From: JBCDBY01 sp039182715 | GTDB taxonomy: Bacteria; Planctomycetota; PLA2 | Direction: 5' to 3' | DNA length: 29,403 bases | Assembly (NCBI GenBank): GCA_039182715.1 | Contig: JBCDBY010000013.1 | Location: forward strand, 1 to 29,403 | The notes under the pieces: generated by a model | Database searches by the model: none | What the model was told of the DNA's origin: nothing | Seen by the model: only the letters and a program-made list of their open reading frames with translations | Position numbers and translations under genes: made by a program | Part shown: positions 1-7,900 of the stretch, piece after piece | How the letters are laid out: each line of letters starts with the position of its first letter | Position numbering within the stretch: position 1 is the stretch's first letter

Positions 1-127
1 CCGCGAGCTGCCCGGCGGCGCCGACGAGCTCGTCACGGTGCCCGCCTCTGATTCTTCTTCCGAGCCCGCCTTCGACCCGGAGCGCGAGACGATCGAACTC
101 CCCCCGGAGGACGAGAACGATGGGTAA
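1..127 (+). CDS. ABC transporter ATP-binding protein, C-terminal end (5' truncated)
   Basis: An open frame enters from the left edge at base 2 and stops at TAA 125-127, giving about 41 residues that end in an acidic, Pro/Ser-rich tail (SSSEPAFDPERETIELPPED). No Walker or signature motif is present in this fragment, so the family call rests on context. The stop overlaps the ATG of an ABC-2 permease by 8 nt, and the next genes are of GldG and DUF4340 type; in such operons the first gene usually encodes the ATPase (GldA-like). The tail would be the variable C-terminal extension after the nucleotide-binding domain. It could instead belong to another permease subunit. Confidence 0.6.
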   Translation, partial: RELPGGADELVTVPASDSSSEPAFDPERETIELPPEDENDG

Positions 128-842
128 CGTCTGGACACTCACCCGCAAGGAGCTGAGGCAGATGTTCCTCAGCCCGATCGCCTACGCGTTCATCATCGTG
201 TTCACGGCGATCCTGACCTTCTTCTTCTTTCGCACCTTCTTCCTGTTCCGGCAGGCCTCGATGCAGGAGTTCTTCCGCCTCGTGCCGCTGGCGATGATGG
301 TGCTCGTGCCCGGCATCGTGATGCGCATGTGGGCCGAGGAGCGCAGCCGCGGCACGCTCGAGTTCCTGCTCACCAGTCCGGTCGAACCGTGGCAGGTGGT
401 GGTCTCGAAGTTCCTCGCGGGCAGCGCGCTCGTGACGCTCTGCATGCTGCTCACGCTCTACGTGCCCTACACGGTCGCCTCCTACGGCGACCTCGATCCG
501 GGACCGGTCTGGGGCGGCTACGTCGGGTCGATCCTGATGGGCGCGGCGTGCGTCGCGATCGGCATGTTCTGCTCGGCCTTCACGTCCGACCAGATCGTCT
601 CGTTCCTCGCCAGCGCGCTGGTCATCGGCTTCCTGATTCTCGGCGGCCACTGGCTTATCCAGAGCGGCTTCGAGCCGGGTGACTGGATGGGCCGCGTGCT
701 GCGCATCATCAGCCCGACGACCTACTTCGAGTCGTTGGGACGCGGCGTGATCGATCTCCGCGACGTCTACTTCTACCTGGCGATCATCGTCGTGTTCCTC
801 TACCTGAACACGCGTGCGGTCGACTACAAGCGGTGGCGCTAA
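120..842 (+). CDS. ABC-2 type transporter permease, GldF-like
   Basis: This 240-residue membrane protein is the permease of an ABC exporter of the ABC-2/GldF type. It opens with a short amphipathic cytosolic segment (WTLTRKELRQMF) and has about six hydrophobic stretches near residues 20-42, 56-72, 100-120, 133-155, 160-180 and 217-233. The segment EERSRGTLEFLLTSPV is the typical ABC-2 coupling region after the second helix, where the permease contacts its ATPase. The ATG at 120 has a GGAGG at 106-110 with normal spacing and overlaps the upstream stop. Its own stop TAA shares an A with the ATG of the next gene. In gliding Bacteroidetes GldAFG is linked to motility; elsewhere the complex has no settled substrate, so transport cargo is unknown. 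Confidence 0.9.
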   Translation: MGNVWTLTRKELRQMFLSPIAYAFIIVFTAILTFFFFRTFFLFRQASMQEFFRLVPLAMMVLVPGIVMRMWAEERSRGTLEFLLTSPVEPWQVVVSKFLAGSALVTLCMLLTLYVPYTVASYGDLDPGPVWGGYVGSILMGAACVAIGMFCSAFTSDQIVSFLASALVIGFLILGGHWLIQSGFEPGDWMGRVLRIISPTTYFESLGRGVIDLRDVYFYLAIIVVFLYLNTRAVDYKRWR

Positions 843-2755
843 TGAGCGACGTACGCAAACCCTTCCTCAGCTACCTCTTCCAGAAGGTCATCCTTCGGAC
901 GTTGCTGCTGTTCGGCATCCTCTACTTCCTCGGGCTGCTCGTGAACGACAGCCATCTGCGCTGGGACCTGACCGAGGACAAGCGGTTCACCATCTCCGAG
1001 GCGAGCTATGGGCTCGCCCGCGAGTTGCCCGACCGACTGACGATCCGCGCCTACTTCTCCAAGTCGGACAAGCTGCCGGAGAGTGTCTTCCCGTATTACC
1101 AGCAGGCGATCGACATCCTGCGCGAGTACGAGGCGGCGAGTAACGGCAAGATCGTCATCGAGCGGTTCGACCCGACCGAGAACAGCGCCGTCAAGAGCGA
1201 GGCGGAAGGCTACGGCATCCGCGCCGCGACGGTGACCGCGCTGGAGGCGACGTCGGTTCAGCGCCTCAACGTGTGGGGCAGCATCGTGATGCTCTATCGC
1301 GACCGCCAGAGCGAGGTCATCGACATCGCGCTGCGCTACGGCGAGGGCTACGAGGGCCTCTCCGGTCTCGAGTACGAGATCAGCTCGCGCATCTGGCAGC
1401 TGTCCAACGACAAGCCGACGCTCGGCATCACGGGCAACCTGACCAGCACGCCGCCCAACGCGAACCCGATGAATCCGATGCAGGCGCGGCCGCGGCCGAT
1501 GTTCCAGGGCCTGCGCCGGACGCTGGGCGACGCTTTCGACATCGAGGATGTCGATCTCAACCAGACCGAGCCTGACCCGGCCAGGATCCCCTGCCTGCTC
1601 GTCGTACGGCCCAAGGAGTTCAACGACACGCAGGTCTACCGCCTCGACCAGTACATGATGAAGGGCGGCCGCGTGATCATGTTCCTCACGCAGGGCGAAC
1701 TGTCGGCCGGCGGCATGGGACAGCGCGGCGGGTTCATTCCGTGGAAGACCGGTCTCGAGCCCTGGCTGGAGTTCCAGGGCGTGCGCGTGCCGACCGAGTT
1801 CGTCGTGCACTGGGACGAGGCCTACCCGGAAGAGCGCCGCACCACGTTCCAGGGCATTCCGGTGTCGCAGCAGGTGCCCAACCCCTTCGTGCCGATCATC
1901 AGCGGTGAGCGGGAGGGGCTGCTGAACCGGGAGAACCCCGCGATTCAGCCCTTGCGCACGCTGCTCTTCCTCTGGCCGCACCCGGTCGACGTGCTCGACG
2001 CCCGTCTGGGCGAAAACGTCACCGCCGAGGTGCTCGTGAAGTCGCACAAGCCGCAGTCGTGGCGCTGGAAGGACCTCGCCCGCATCACGCTCGACGAGAT
2101 GCGCAGTGCCGTGGAGTCGGGGAAGGACGCGCCGACCGAGACCTTCTCCAGCCCGTTGATCGTGGCGCTCGAGGGCGAGTTCGACTCGTACTACGCGAAG
2201 AATCCCGTGCCGCCCTCGATCGCGGCCGCCGGAACGGATGCGCCCGGCGAGGAGGGCGCGGAAAACAAGGACGAGGCGAAGGCGCCCGAGGTCCTGAAGA
2301 AGAGTCCGACCAACCAGCTGGTGGTCATCGGCAATGCGCTTTTCGTTTCCGACATGGTGCTCGGCGGTCAGCGCCGCAACAAGCAGGCGGAGCAGATCGC
2401 GCAGGTCGCCTTCAACCTGGTCGACTGGCTGGCGCGCTCGCCCGAACTCATCGCGCTGCGCGCGAAGAAGTACAGCGACCGCGCGATCACCGACAAGGTG
2501 GTCGAAGAGACCGAGGAGATGGAGGAGCTGTACCGCGAGGGCGACATCTCGGTGGATGAGTTCAAGGACCGCTACAACGCCGCGCGCGACAAGCAGAAGC
2601 TGGATCGCAAGGCGGCGCGTTCGCGCAACCTCTGGATGCCGATCCTGCTGGTCAGCTTCGTGGGGCTGGTCGTCTGGGTGCTGCGCACCGTGCTGCGCGC
2701 CGCCCGCCCCGATATTCCCGTCGCGGTGCCGCCCGAGCGCGGAGGTGACGCATGA
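842..2755 (+). CDS. GldG-type ABC transporter auxiliary protein
   Basis: The 637-residue product has one N-terminal membrane helix (about residues 15-35), a large domain predicted to lie outside the membrane, and a C-terminal helix (about 605-627) with a short basic tail. The sequence after the first helix (WDLTEDKRFTISEASYGLAR) is the hallmark opening of the GldG/ABC_transp_aux family, in which the domain resembles the ift52/GldG fold. Residues about 460-485 form an acidic, Ala/Glu-rich insert. I chose ATG 842, which overlaps the permease stop (TAATG), over an in-frame GTG nine bases earlier. The gene is followed with a 4-nt overlap by the DUF4340 gene. It probably acts as the extracytoplasmic partner of the permease; the substrate is unknown. 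Confidence 0.9.
   Translation: MSDVRKPFLSYLFQKVILRTLLLFGILYFLGLLVNDSHLRWDLTEDKRFTISEASYGLARELPDRLTIRAYFSKSDKLPESVFPYYQQAIDILREYEAASNGKIVIERFDPTENSAVKSEAEGYGIRAATVTALEATSVQRLNVWGSIVMLYRDRQSEVIDIALRYGEGYEGLSGLEYEISSRIWQLSNDKPTLGITGNLTSTPPNANPMNPMQARPRPMFQGLRRTLGDAFDIEDVDLNQTEPDPARIPCLLVVRPKEFNDTQVYRLDQYMMKGGRVIMFLTQGELSAGGMGQRGGFIPWKTGLEPWLEFQGVRVPTEFVVHWDEAYPEERRTTFQGIPVSQQVPNPFVPIISGEREGLLNRENPAIQPLRTLLFLWPHPVDVLDARLGENVTAEVLVKSHKPQSWRWKDLARITLDEMRSAVESGKDAPTETFSSPLIVALEGEFDSYYAKNPVPPSIAAAGTDAPGEEGAENKDEAKAPEVLKKSPTNQLVVIGNALFVSDMVLGGQRRNKQAEQIAQVAFNLVDWLARSPELIALRAKKYSDRAITDKVVEETEEMEELYREGDISVDEFKDRYNAARDKQKLDRKAARSRNLWMPILLVSFVGLVVWVLRTVLRAARPDIPVAVPPERGGDA
2741..2748 (+). promoter_or_regulatory. 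Strong Shine-Dalgarno site for the DUF4340 gene
   Basis: GGAGGTGA is a near-perfect anti-16S match lying three bases before the ATG at 2752, inside the end of the GldG-type gene. Together with the 4-nt ATGA overlap it fixes the start and suggests translational coupling with efficient re-initiation. Confidence 0.8.
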
Positions 2756-4176
2756 ACAAGAGCAATCTCATTCTCGGCGGGATCCTCGTGGTCCTCGTCG
2801 GCATCTGGCTGTTGAAGCGCGACGGTGACTTCGAGACATCGAGCGCGCAGGCGCCGCTGCTCTTCCCCGACTTCAACAAGGAAGCCGTCGACGGCATCCG
2901 GATCGAAGGCGGCTGGAAGGGGATGACCTACGAATACAAGCTCGTCGGTTCGGCCTGGACGCTCGCGTCGGCCGGTGGGTTCCCCGTGAATGCGGCAGAG
3001 GCCCAGAACTTCGTCGATGCCGTCGCGCGGATGCGTCGCGACAACCTGGTCGGGGAAAGCAGCGAGCTGCGCGCCGACTCGCGCACCGACGAGAAGATGG
3101 GCCGCAAGATCTCGATCCTGCGCCAGGGCGAGCCGATGGCGGAGTTCTATCTCGGCAAGCACCCCAAGGGCGAGTGGCAGGCCTACTTCATCCGTCGCGC
3201 GGACGAGGAGCAGATCTACCGCTCGAAGACCGCGACGAAGGACGACATGGGCGATGACACCCCGGCGCGCACGCCCGCGTTCGACTGGGCGCAGTACAGC
3301 AACAACGTCTACAAGTTCGCGGACACGCAGATCTGGAACCTGAACGACGGCGACATCCGCGAGATGTGGCTCGAGCGTCCCGGCGACAGCTTCAGCGTGA
3401 AGCTCAAGCGGGCGGAAGAAGACAGCTGGATGCTGATCGAGAAGGAGGGCGCCGAGCCGGTCAAGGCCGACACCTCCGCCGTCGAGGGCATCACGAGCCA
3501 GCTCAACTACCTGCCGTTCGAGGAGGTGGTGGGCGCGTTCGACGATCCCGAGGCGCGCGCGAAGTGGGGGCTCGACAAGCCGGTCATCACGCTCGTCATG
3601 ACGCTCCGCAAGAAGGTGGAGAAGAAGGAAGATGAGGCCAAGCCCGACGGCGAAGAGAAGAAGGAAGGCGAGGAGGAGAAGGACGAGAAGGCCGATGAGC
3701 CGGAGTACGTCACCTTCACGCGCACCATCACCGTCGGCAACAAGGTGAAGCTGCCGCGCAGCTACAAGGACGAGGAAGGCAAGACCGACGACCAGGAGTT
3801 CTACGCGGTCAAGGTCTCCGGCGAGCTGCCCAACCAGGAGCGCGCGCCGTTCATCTACCTCGTCGACGACTTCAAGATCGGCCCGCTCAAGACCGCCCTC
3901 GAGGACCTTCGCCTGAAGGAAGAGGAGAAGGAGCCGGCCGAGGGTGAGGGCGAGGGCGACACGAAGCCCGCCGAGGAAGACGGCGAGGACAAGAAGCCCG
4001 CCGAAGAGTCCGGCAAGCCCGAGGAGGACGAGACCAGCAAGCCCTCCGAGGAAGAGAACAAGCCGGAAGAAGAGAAGAAGCCGGCCGAGAACAAGCCGGA
4101 GAAGACCCAGCCCGAAAAGACGGAGCCCGAGAAGACGGAGCCCGAAAAAACGGAGCCGGCCGGCGAGCCCAAGTAG
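2752..4176 (+). CDS. DUF4340 domain protein with Lys/Glu/Pro-rich tail
   Basis: The 474-residue product begins with a single membrane anchor (ILGGILVVLVGIWLL, about residues 7-21) and continues into a DUF4340-type region of beta-rich repeats (for example VDGIRIEGGWKGMTYEYKLV and DIREMWLERPGDSFSVKLKR). DUF4340 proteins regularly follow GldG-type genes, so this is probably an accessory of the same exporter. An acidic/Lys insert sits at about 285-320, and residues from about 390 to the end are almost only E, K, P, S and T, closing with PEKTE repeats. This tail is probably unstructured and its function is unknown. The start is set by a strong RBS and an ATGA overlap. A terminator follows 18 bases after the stop, marking the operon end. 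Confidence 0.88.
   Translation: MNKSNLILGGILVVLVGIWLLKRDGDFETSSAQAPLLFPDFNKEAVDGIRIEGGWKGMTYEYKLVGSAWTLASAGGFPVNAAEAQNFVDAVARMRRDNLVGESSELRADSRTDEKMGRKISILRQGEPMAEFYLGKHPKGEWQAYFIRRADEEQIYRSKTATKDDMGDDTPARTPAFDWAQYSNNVYKFADTQIWNLNDGDIREMWLERPGDSFSVKLKRAEEDSWMLIEKEGAEPVKADTSAVEGITSQLNYLPFEEVVGAFDDPEARAKWGLDKPVITLVMTLRKKVEKKEDEAKPDGEEKKEGEEEKDEKADEPEYVTFTRTITVGNKVKLPRSYKDEEGKTDDQEFYAVKVSGELPNQERAPFIYLVDDFKIGPLKTALEDLRLKEEEKEPAEGEGEGDTKPAEEDGEDKKPAEESGKPEEDETSKPSEEENKPEEEKKPAENKPEKTQPEKTEPEKTEPEKTEPAGEPK
4096..4155 (+). repeat. In-phase 15-bp minisatellite, 4 copies, coding for PEKT(E/Q)
   Basis: Four tandem 15-bp units (4096-4110, 4111-4125, 4126-4140, 4141-4155) of the type CCCGARAARACGGAG encode PEKTQ/PEKTE near the end of the DUF4340 protein. 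The length is a multiple of three, so copy-number change would keep the frame. Confidence 0.85.
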
Positions 4177-4194
4177 TCACGCCACGAACTCCAA

Positions 4195-4230
4195 GGGGCG
4201 CGCGGACCGAGGGTTCGCGCGCCCCTTTTT
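4195..4230 (+). terminator. Intrinsic terminator of the ABC/GldG operon
   Basis: A perfect 10-bp GC stem (GGGGCGCGCG at 4195-4204 with CGCGCGCCCC at 4216-4225) encloses an 11-nt loop and is followed at once by TTTTT (4226-4230). It lies 18 bases after the DUF4340 stop. Confidence 0.93.
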
Positions 4231-4289
4231 CGTGCCGCCACGCGTCGGAATTGACGATGTCGTGACCGGGCGCGCCGTAGAACCGGTGC

Positions 4290-5039
4290 ATGCGCGTCGT
4301 CCTGCTGGTCTCGTTCCTGGCTCTCGGAGGCTGTGCCGGTGCGGCGAAGAAACCCTCGCCGATTGTCGTGCTGCACGACTCCCAAGCGCGGTTCGCGGCG
4401 TTTCCCGTCGCTCGCAGTCCGGTGTTCGTCCTGTACGAGGATGGCCGCACGATCTATCGAAGTAACCGACCGTCGGGCTACCGGAGCGTTCGACTCGATG
4501 AAGGCGAGCGGAAGCGGATCGAAGGTCTGTTGACTCCCGAGCTGGGCGAGCTGGACCAGGACATCGACGTGATCGAGAGAACGCCCGCGCCGCCTCCGCC
4601 CGACCCCTCGTTCGCGAAGCTCAACTTCTGGCGTGACGGGCGGCGCCGGACGATCTACGTGCACGGGTATCTCGGAGCCCGCTCCGAGAACCGAACGCGC
4701 TGTCCAAGAGCGTTCCTCAATCTGTACGACGCCCTGCGCGAGTTCGAGCACGCCGGGTCCGAGCCGTGGACACCCGAGAAGATCGTGGTGCGATTCCGCG
4801 AGCACGCATCGAACGATCAGCCCTCACGCTGGCCGGATGGCTGGCCGGACCTGACGCACGCCACCACCAGGCAGGACGAAGAGGGGTGGACGCTCTACCT
4901 CGATTTCCGGAACCTGGACCAATTGGCGGCCATGTGGGCGCATCCGGGCAACAGCCACGCCGACGTCGAAATCAACGGCCGTCGCGGCAGTATCCACTAC
5001 TGGTACTCGTTCCCGCTCGAGGAGAGCTGGGGGTACTGA
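4290..5039 (+). CDS. Hypothetical lipoprotein
   Basis: A 249-residue protein with a short type II signal peptide and lipobox (MRVVLLVSFLALGGC, lipidated Cys at residue 15), so it should be membrane-anchored on the periplasmic side. I do not recognise the family. The mature part is mixed alpha/beta with a Pro-rich hinge (PAPPPPDPS, about residue 97) and many Arg and Trp. It ends in SIHYWYSFPLEESWGY. The gene stands alone between the operon terminator (4195-4230) and an 18-bp tandem repeat that begins on its last sense codon. A convergent gene ends at 5215. Homology to a named family cannot be claimed from sequence reading. Confidence 0.75.
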   Translation: MRVVLLVSFLALGGCAGAAKKPSPIVVLHDSQARFAAFPVARSPVFVLYEDGRTIYRSNRPSGYRSVRLDEGERKRIEGLLTPELGELDQDIDVIERTPAPPPPDPSFAKLNFWRDGRRRTIYVHGYLGARSENRTRCPRAFLNLYDALREFEHAGSEPWTPEKIVVRFREHASNDQPSRWPDGWPDLTHATTRQDEEGWTLYLDFRNLDQLAAMWAHPGNSHADVEINGRRGSIHYWYSFPLEESWGY

Positions 5040-5097
5040 GCCAACTGGAAGTACTGAGCCAACTGGAAGTACTGGGCCAACTGGAGGTACTGAGCCA
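5034..5097 (+). repeat. 18-bp tandem repeat (about 3.5 copies) starting at a stop codon
   Basis: The unit TACTGAGCCAACTGGAAG occurs at 5034-5051 and 5052-5069, with a two-mismatch third copy at 5070-5087 and a partial fourth to 5097. The first copy contains the last codon and TGA stop of the lipoprotein gene. Being 18 bp, the array stays in the same frame, and each copy has TGA (or TGG in the third) at the same place. Confidence 0.9.
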
Positions 5098-5121
5098 GGG
5101 TTTCTCCCGCTGTCTCGGTGT

Positions 5122-5166
5122 CGCGCGAAGGCGGATGGTTGTCGTTGTCACGCGGCGCCCGTGCCG
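5122..5166. repeat. Degenerate copy of the dispersed intergenic repeat (copy 1)
   Basis: A 15-bp match (5122-5136) to the left part of the copy at 10774-10940, followed by a diverged stretch ending in a GGCGCCCGTGCCG-like arm. It lies between two convergent genes. Confidence 0.4.
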
Positions 5167-5214
5167 TTTCCCTGGGAGAGATTCGGTTCCACGGCTGCGG
5201 ATGCCGAGCGACGG

Positions 5215-6354
5215 CTACCGCTTCTTGAGTGGCAGATAGAGCTCGCCGGCGGGCCAGAACCCGTTGCTCCAACGGTGAAGCTCGATCTTGCGGGCGAGCA
5301 CGCCGCATTCGATGCCGTAGGTGCCTGCGTGCGACTGGAGGTAGTGGGACTGTGCGTAGAAGAGCGGGCCGTCCGCGATCCCGACCTCGTGCCACTTGTG
5401 ACCGGTTCGCAGGAATCCGCCGCCGGTGGCATGGAGGCCGAGCAGGCCGGTCGCTCCGTGGCCCTCGATGGCAAGCCAGCAGTAGACCTCCGGTGTGCCG
5501 TCACCGTTGGCGTCCGCCACGATGACTCGCTCGGTCTTCTCCTCCATCTTGTGGATCCACGCGAGATCGCCGTCGCTCCCGACAATCGCGACGAACCCCT
5601 CGCCGTGGGACCAACTGGTCTCCCAGAGATGGGTCCCGTCGAGGAAGAGCTCGTCGGCTCCGTCCCCGTCGAGATCGACGTGAACACGGCGGTGTCCCGG
5701 GATGTGTTGGTCGATCGCGCGCAGCCGCGGCAGGTAGTCCTGTTCGTAGTCCCGATCGAACTCCTCCTTCCAGGCGCGATCCTTGCTCTCGACGAAGAGA
5801 CGTCGATACATCTCTTCGGTCGGCAGTGGTTCCAAGCCGTTGCCGAGGCGAAAGCGACCCTCGCTCTGAATCTGCTCGGGTGGAACCGGACCGTGCAGTC
5901 GGAGCCTCGCGTAGAGGCGAACCAGGGGATCGGGCGCGTCGAGCAGCACGTCGAGGCCGTTCGCCTCGGGCACCAGCGCCAACAGGAGTTGTGCGCGCTT
6001 GTGGTCGCCGTTCGGCTGCATCATCGATTGGATCGCCGATGCCACCACCTGCGGCGTGACGAGCTTCTCGAGCCGTGCGCGCGCGTTCGCGCGTTCCTGG
6101 AGCCGTTCTTCCCGCCGGAGCTCGTCGCCCTCGAGCAGTGCAAGAAGAGAGTCGATCTCCCCCTGTCCCTGCTCCGATGCCGAATCGGGCGCGCGCTCCC
6201 GCGCCGCGCGACGAGAATCCTGGGCCAGTTCCTCACGGTGTTGCACCGCGTGCGGCGGGCGCGGCTTCTCCGCGCGGTTCGGACTCGTTTCCCGGCTGGC
6301 GTAGACGATCCAACCCCCGAGGATCACCAGAATCACCAACGACAGAGCCCGCAC
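5215..6354 (-). CDS. Membrane-anchored FG-GAP/VCBS-like protein
   Basis: The 379-residue product starts with one hydrophobic segment (about residues 3-19) that is a signal anchor or signal peptide. A charged, Glu/Arg-rich, probably helical region follows (to about residue 110). The C-terminal half carries two Asp-rich calcium-binding-loop motifs typical of FG-GAP/VCBS repeats, DLDGDG (227-232) and DANGDG (281-286), each preceded by beta-strand-like sequence. That suggests a partial beta-propeller or integrin-like module outside the cytoplasm; two repeats are too few for a full propeller. The start is GTG 6354: an in-frame TAG lies four codons upstream and no better start is present. Function and ligand are unknown. 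Confidence 0.72.
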   Translation of the reverse strand: MRALSLVILVILGGWIVYASRETSPNRAEKPRPPHAVQHREELAQDSRRAARERAPDSASEQGQGEIDSLLALLEGDELRREERLQERANARARLEKLVTPQVVASAIQSMMQPNGDHKRAQLLLALVPEANGLDVLLDAPDPLVRLYARLRLHGPVPPEQIQSEGRFRLGNGLEPLPTEEMYRRLFVESKDRAWKEEFDRDYEQDYLPRLRAIDQHIPGHRRVHVDLDGDGADELFLDGTHLWETSWSHGEGFVAIVGSDGDLAWIHKMEEKTERVIVADANGDGTPEVYCWLAIEGHGATGLLGLHATGGGFLRTGHKWHEVGIADGPLFYAQSHYLQSHAGTYGIECGVLARKIELHRWSNGFWPAGELYLPLKKR

Positions 6355-6451
6355 CCTTGGATCCTACTCCGGGACGATCCCGGCGCCGGTCGCTCCGGAG
6401 TGACGATGACCGAGCCGGGTTCGATTCTTCCGCCATCTCGTAGTCGCGCGG

Positions 6452-6500
6452 GCCTGCCGCGCCGAAGCGCGCCGCGCGAAGGCGGGGCGCACCCGTGTCA
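6452..6500. repeat. Partial copy of the dispersed intergenic repeat (copy 2)
   Basis: Bases 6460-6485 match 10801-10826 with one mismatch in 26. The copy then jumps to a GCACCCGTG segment, so the palindrome centre is mostly deleted. It lies between two minus-strand genes. Confidence 0.65.
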
Positions 6501-6511
6501 GGAGGAGGGCC

Positions 6512-7567
6512 CTACTCCCGCCGCGCCGACCCGAACGACCAGATGTACGCGGGGTACTGGCCGGCGATGAAGAGACGGTCCTCCGTCTCGAAGAGCCCGA
6601 TGTTCCAGGTGGTCGTGCTCAGCGTCGTCTCGGTTCGTGCGCGGAGTGTGAGCTCTTCCGGACCGATGTCCCAGACGCTGAGAACCGTCGGATGCACTCG
6701 CCCCGATACGAACTTGCTGGACGTCGCCGCGAGACGCGCGCCCGAGTCGCAAAGCGCCAGCATGACGTCGCCGTCCGGACTGCCGAAAGTCGTCTCCTCC
6801 CGGACGACGTTGCGCGCGATGTCGTAGTGGACGAACGACCCGCGGCGGGTCCCGATCCATGCCCTCCCGTTCCACACGCACAGGCTGCGCCGGAACTCGG
6901 TGTCCGGAATCTGGAGCCGATGCCGCAGCCGGAATGTCTTCCAGTCCACGACCCGGATCTCCCCGTCCGTCCCGGCGATCACGAGCGCGTCGGTCCGGGC
7001 GTCGTAGGCGCACCGCGTCGCGGTCTTGAAGCGAAAGCGAGCGCCCCGTCCGACTTCGAAAGGCTCGTTTCGAATCTCCAGGATGTCGCCACCCTTGGAG
7101 AGCAGGCACCAGCCGGTCCGAGTGCGGCACGCGTCGCGCGAGAGCGGAAACCCTCGAATGTGTCGTGCCGTTCGTCGGGAGATCGACTCGCCTTCGCGGA
7201 GCTCGGTCACGGAAAGCAGGTAGTACGTGCGGCCGTCCACGGCCAGGATCTCCCCCTTGCGGTGGCCGGGTGCCATCACCTCGAAGGCCAGCTCGACCTC
7301 GAGCCTGCTGTGGCCGTCCGGGCCGATCAACACGAGGTCCCGTCCGGGGCCCGTCAGGTCCGTGGCGATGAGATCCATCCCGGGGACCTTGTACGCGTTC
7401 ATGAACGCATCGCTCGGGGCACGGCGTGATACTTCGAGCAGCTCACTCCCGTCGGGCAGCCCGCGCGGTCCGGATACGGCCTGCCGCGCGCACGATGTCC
7501 AGACGAGGATCAGGACGATGCCGGTCCACGCGGCTGCGCGGGTGAGTTTCTCTCTCGCTCGCTCCAT
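6512..7567 (-). CDS. Lipoprotein with WD40-like beta-propeller repeats
   Basis: A 351-residue protein with a type II signal peptide (VLILVWTSC, lipidated Cys near residue 26). The rest reads as repeated four-strand blades with Trp-Asp/Asp-Trp ends, for example GEIRVVDWKTFRLRHRLQ and PTVLSVWDIGPEELTLRART, plus LVIAGTDGEI and RLFIAGQYPAYIWSFG. This fits a WD40 or quinoprotein-like propeller used for binding; no catalytic residues are visible. The frame is open upstream to 8281, but the signal peptide sets the start at ATG 7567, which lies within the 14-bp palindrome 7562-7575. Cys residues are few and not paired in any motif. Role unknown. Confidence 0.78.
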   Translation of the reverse strand: MERAREKLTRAAAWTGIVLILVWTSCARQAVSGPRGLPDGSELLEVSRRAPSDAFMNAYKVPGMDLIATDLTGPGRDLVLIGPDGHSRLEVELAFEVMAPGHRKGEILAVDGRTYYLLSVTELREGESISRRTARHIRGFPLSRDACRTRTGWCLLSKGGDILEIRNEPFEVGRGARFRFKTATRCAYDARTDALVIAGTDGEIRVVDWKTFRLRHRLQIPDTEFRRSLCVWNGRAWIGTRRGSFVHYDIARNVVREETTFGSPDGDVMLALCDSGARLAATSSKFVSGRVHPTVLSVWDIGPEELTLRARTETTLSTTTWNIGLFETEDRLFIAGQYPAYIWSFGSARRE

Positions 7568-7631
7568 CGATGGAGAACGTACACGTTTCTCTCCAGCACG
7601 CCGGAGGATCGGGAGGACGCGCCGCCATCGA

Positions 7632-7692
7632 GTGTGTGCCTGGCCATCTCCGCTTCGGGGAAGCGAAGCGGTCGCCGGCCGAGGACACACAC
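7632..7692. repeat. 61-bp imperfect inverted repeat (long hairpin)
   Basis: Nested complementary arms are GTGTGTG (7632-7638) with CACACAC (7686-7692), GGCC (7642-7645) with GGCC (7677-7680), and CCGCTTCG (7650-7657) with CGAAGCGG (7664-7671) around a 6-nt loop. It lies upstream of the propeller lipoprotein gene and has no T-tract on either side, so a terminator role is not evident. Confidence 0.8.
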
Positions 7693-7750
7693 GACCCTGG
7701 CTCGTCGAGCAGGGGATTGGCGATCCGAAGCGCAACGGTGCAGCGATCGT

Positions 7751-7845
7751 CGCCGCACTGCGGCACCGGTGCCGCACGCCGCGTGCGTAACTCCGGTGGC
7801 GAAAGCGGGTTAGGGCCCTGACGAGCAAGAGTGGTTGGTCAGGCG
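7751..7845. repeat. Copy of the dispersed intergenic repeat with palindrome (copy 3)
   Basis: The left half (7751-7790) resembles the core of the other copies and has an 18-bp perfect palindrome at 7759-7776 (TGCGGCACC then GGTGCCGCA). The right half 7806-7845 matches 8579-8618 at 37 of 40 bases. With the hairpin 7632-7692 it fills most of the 333-base gap between divergent genes; nothing else is seen there. Confidence 0.8.
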
Positions 7846-7900
7846 GGGAAAAGGCCAACCTCACCCCGTCCGCGTGTCCCCGAACCAGTACCCTGCGCAC

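Noticed and set aside
5038..5040. Selenocysteine read-through at the end of the lipoprotein 4290-5039
   Set aside because: The sequence after the stop is a tandem repeat with further TGA codons, and no conserved domain or Cys position is affected.
7562..7575. 14-bp palindrome CTCCATCGATGGAG at the start of the propeller lipoprotein as operator
   Set aside because: It is short and largely formed by the start codon region; nothing else supports binding by a regulator.
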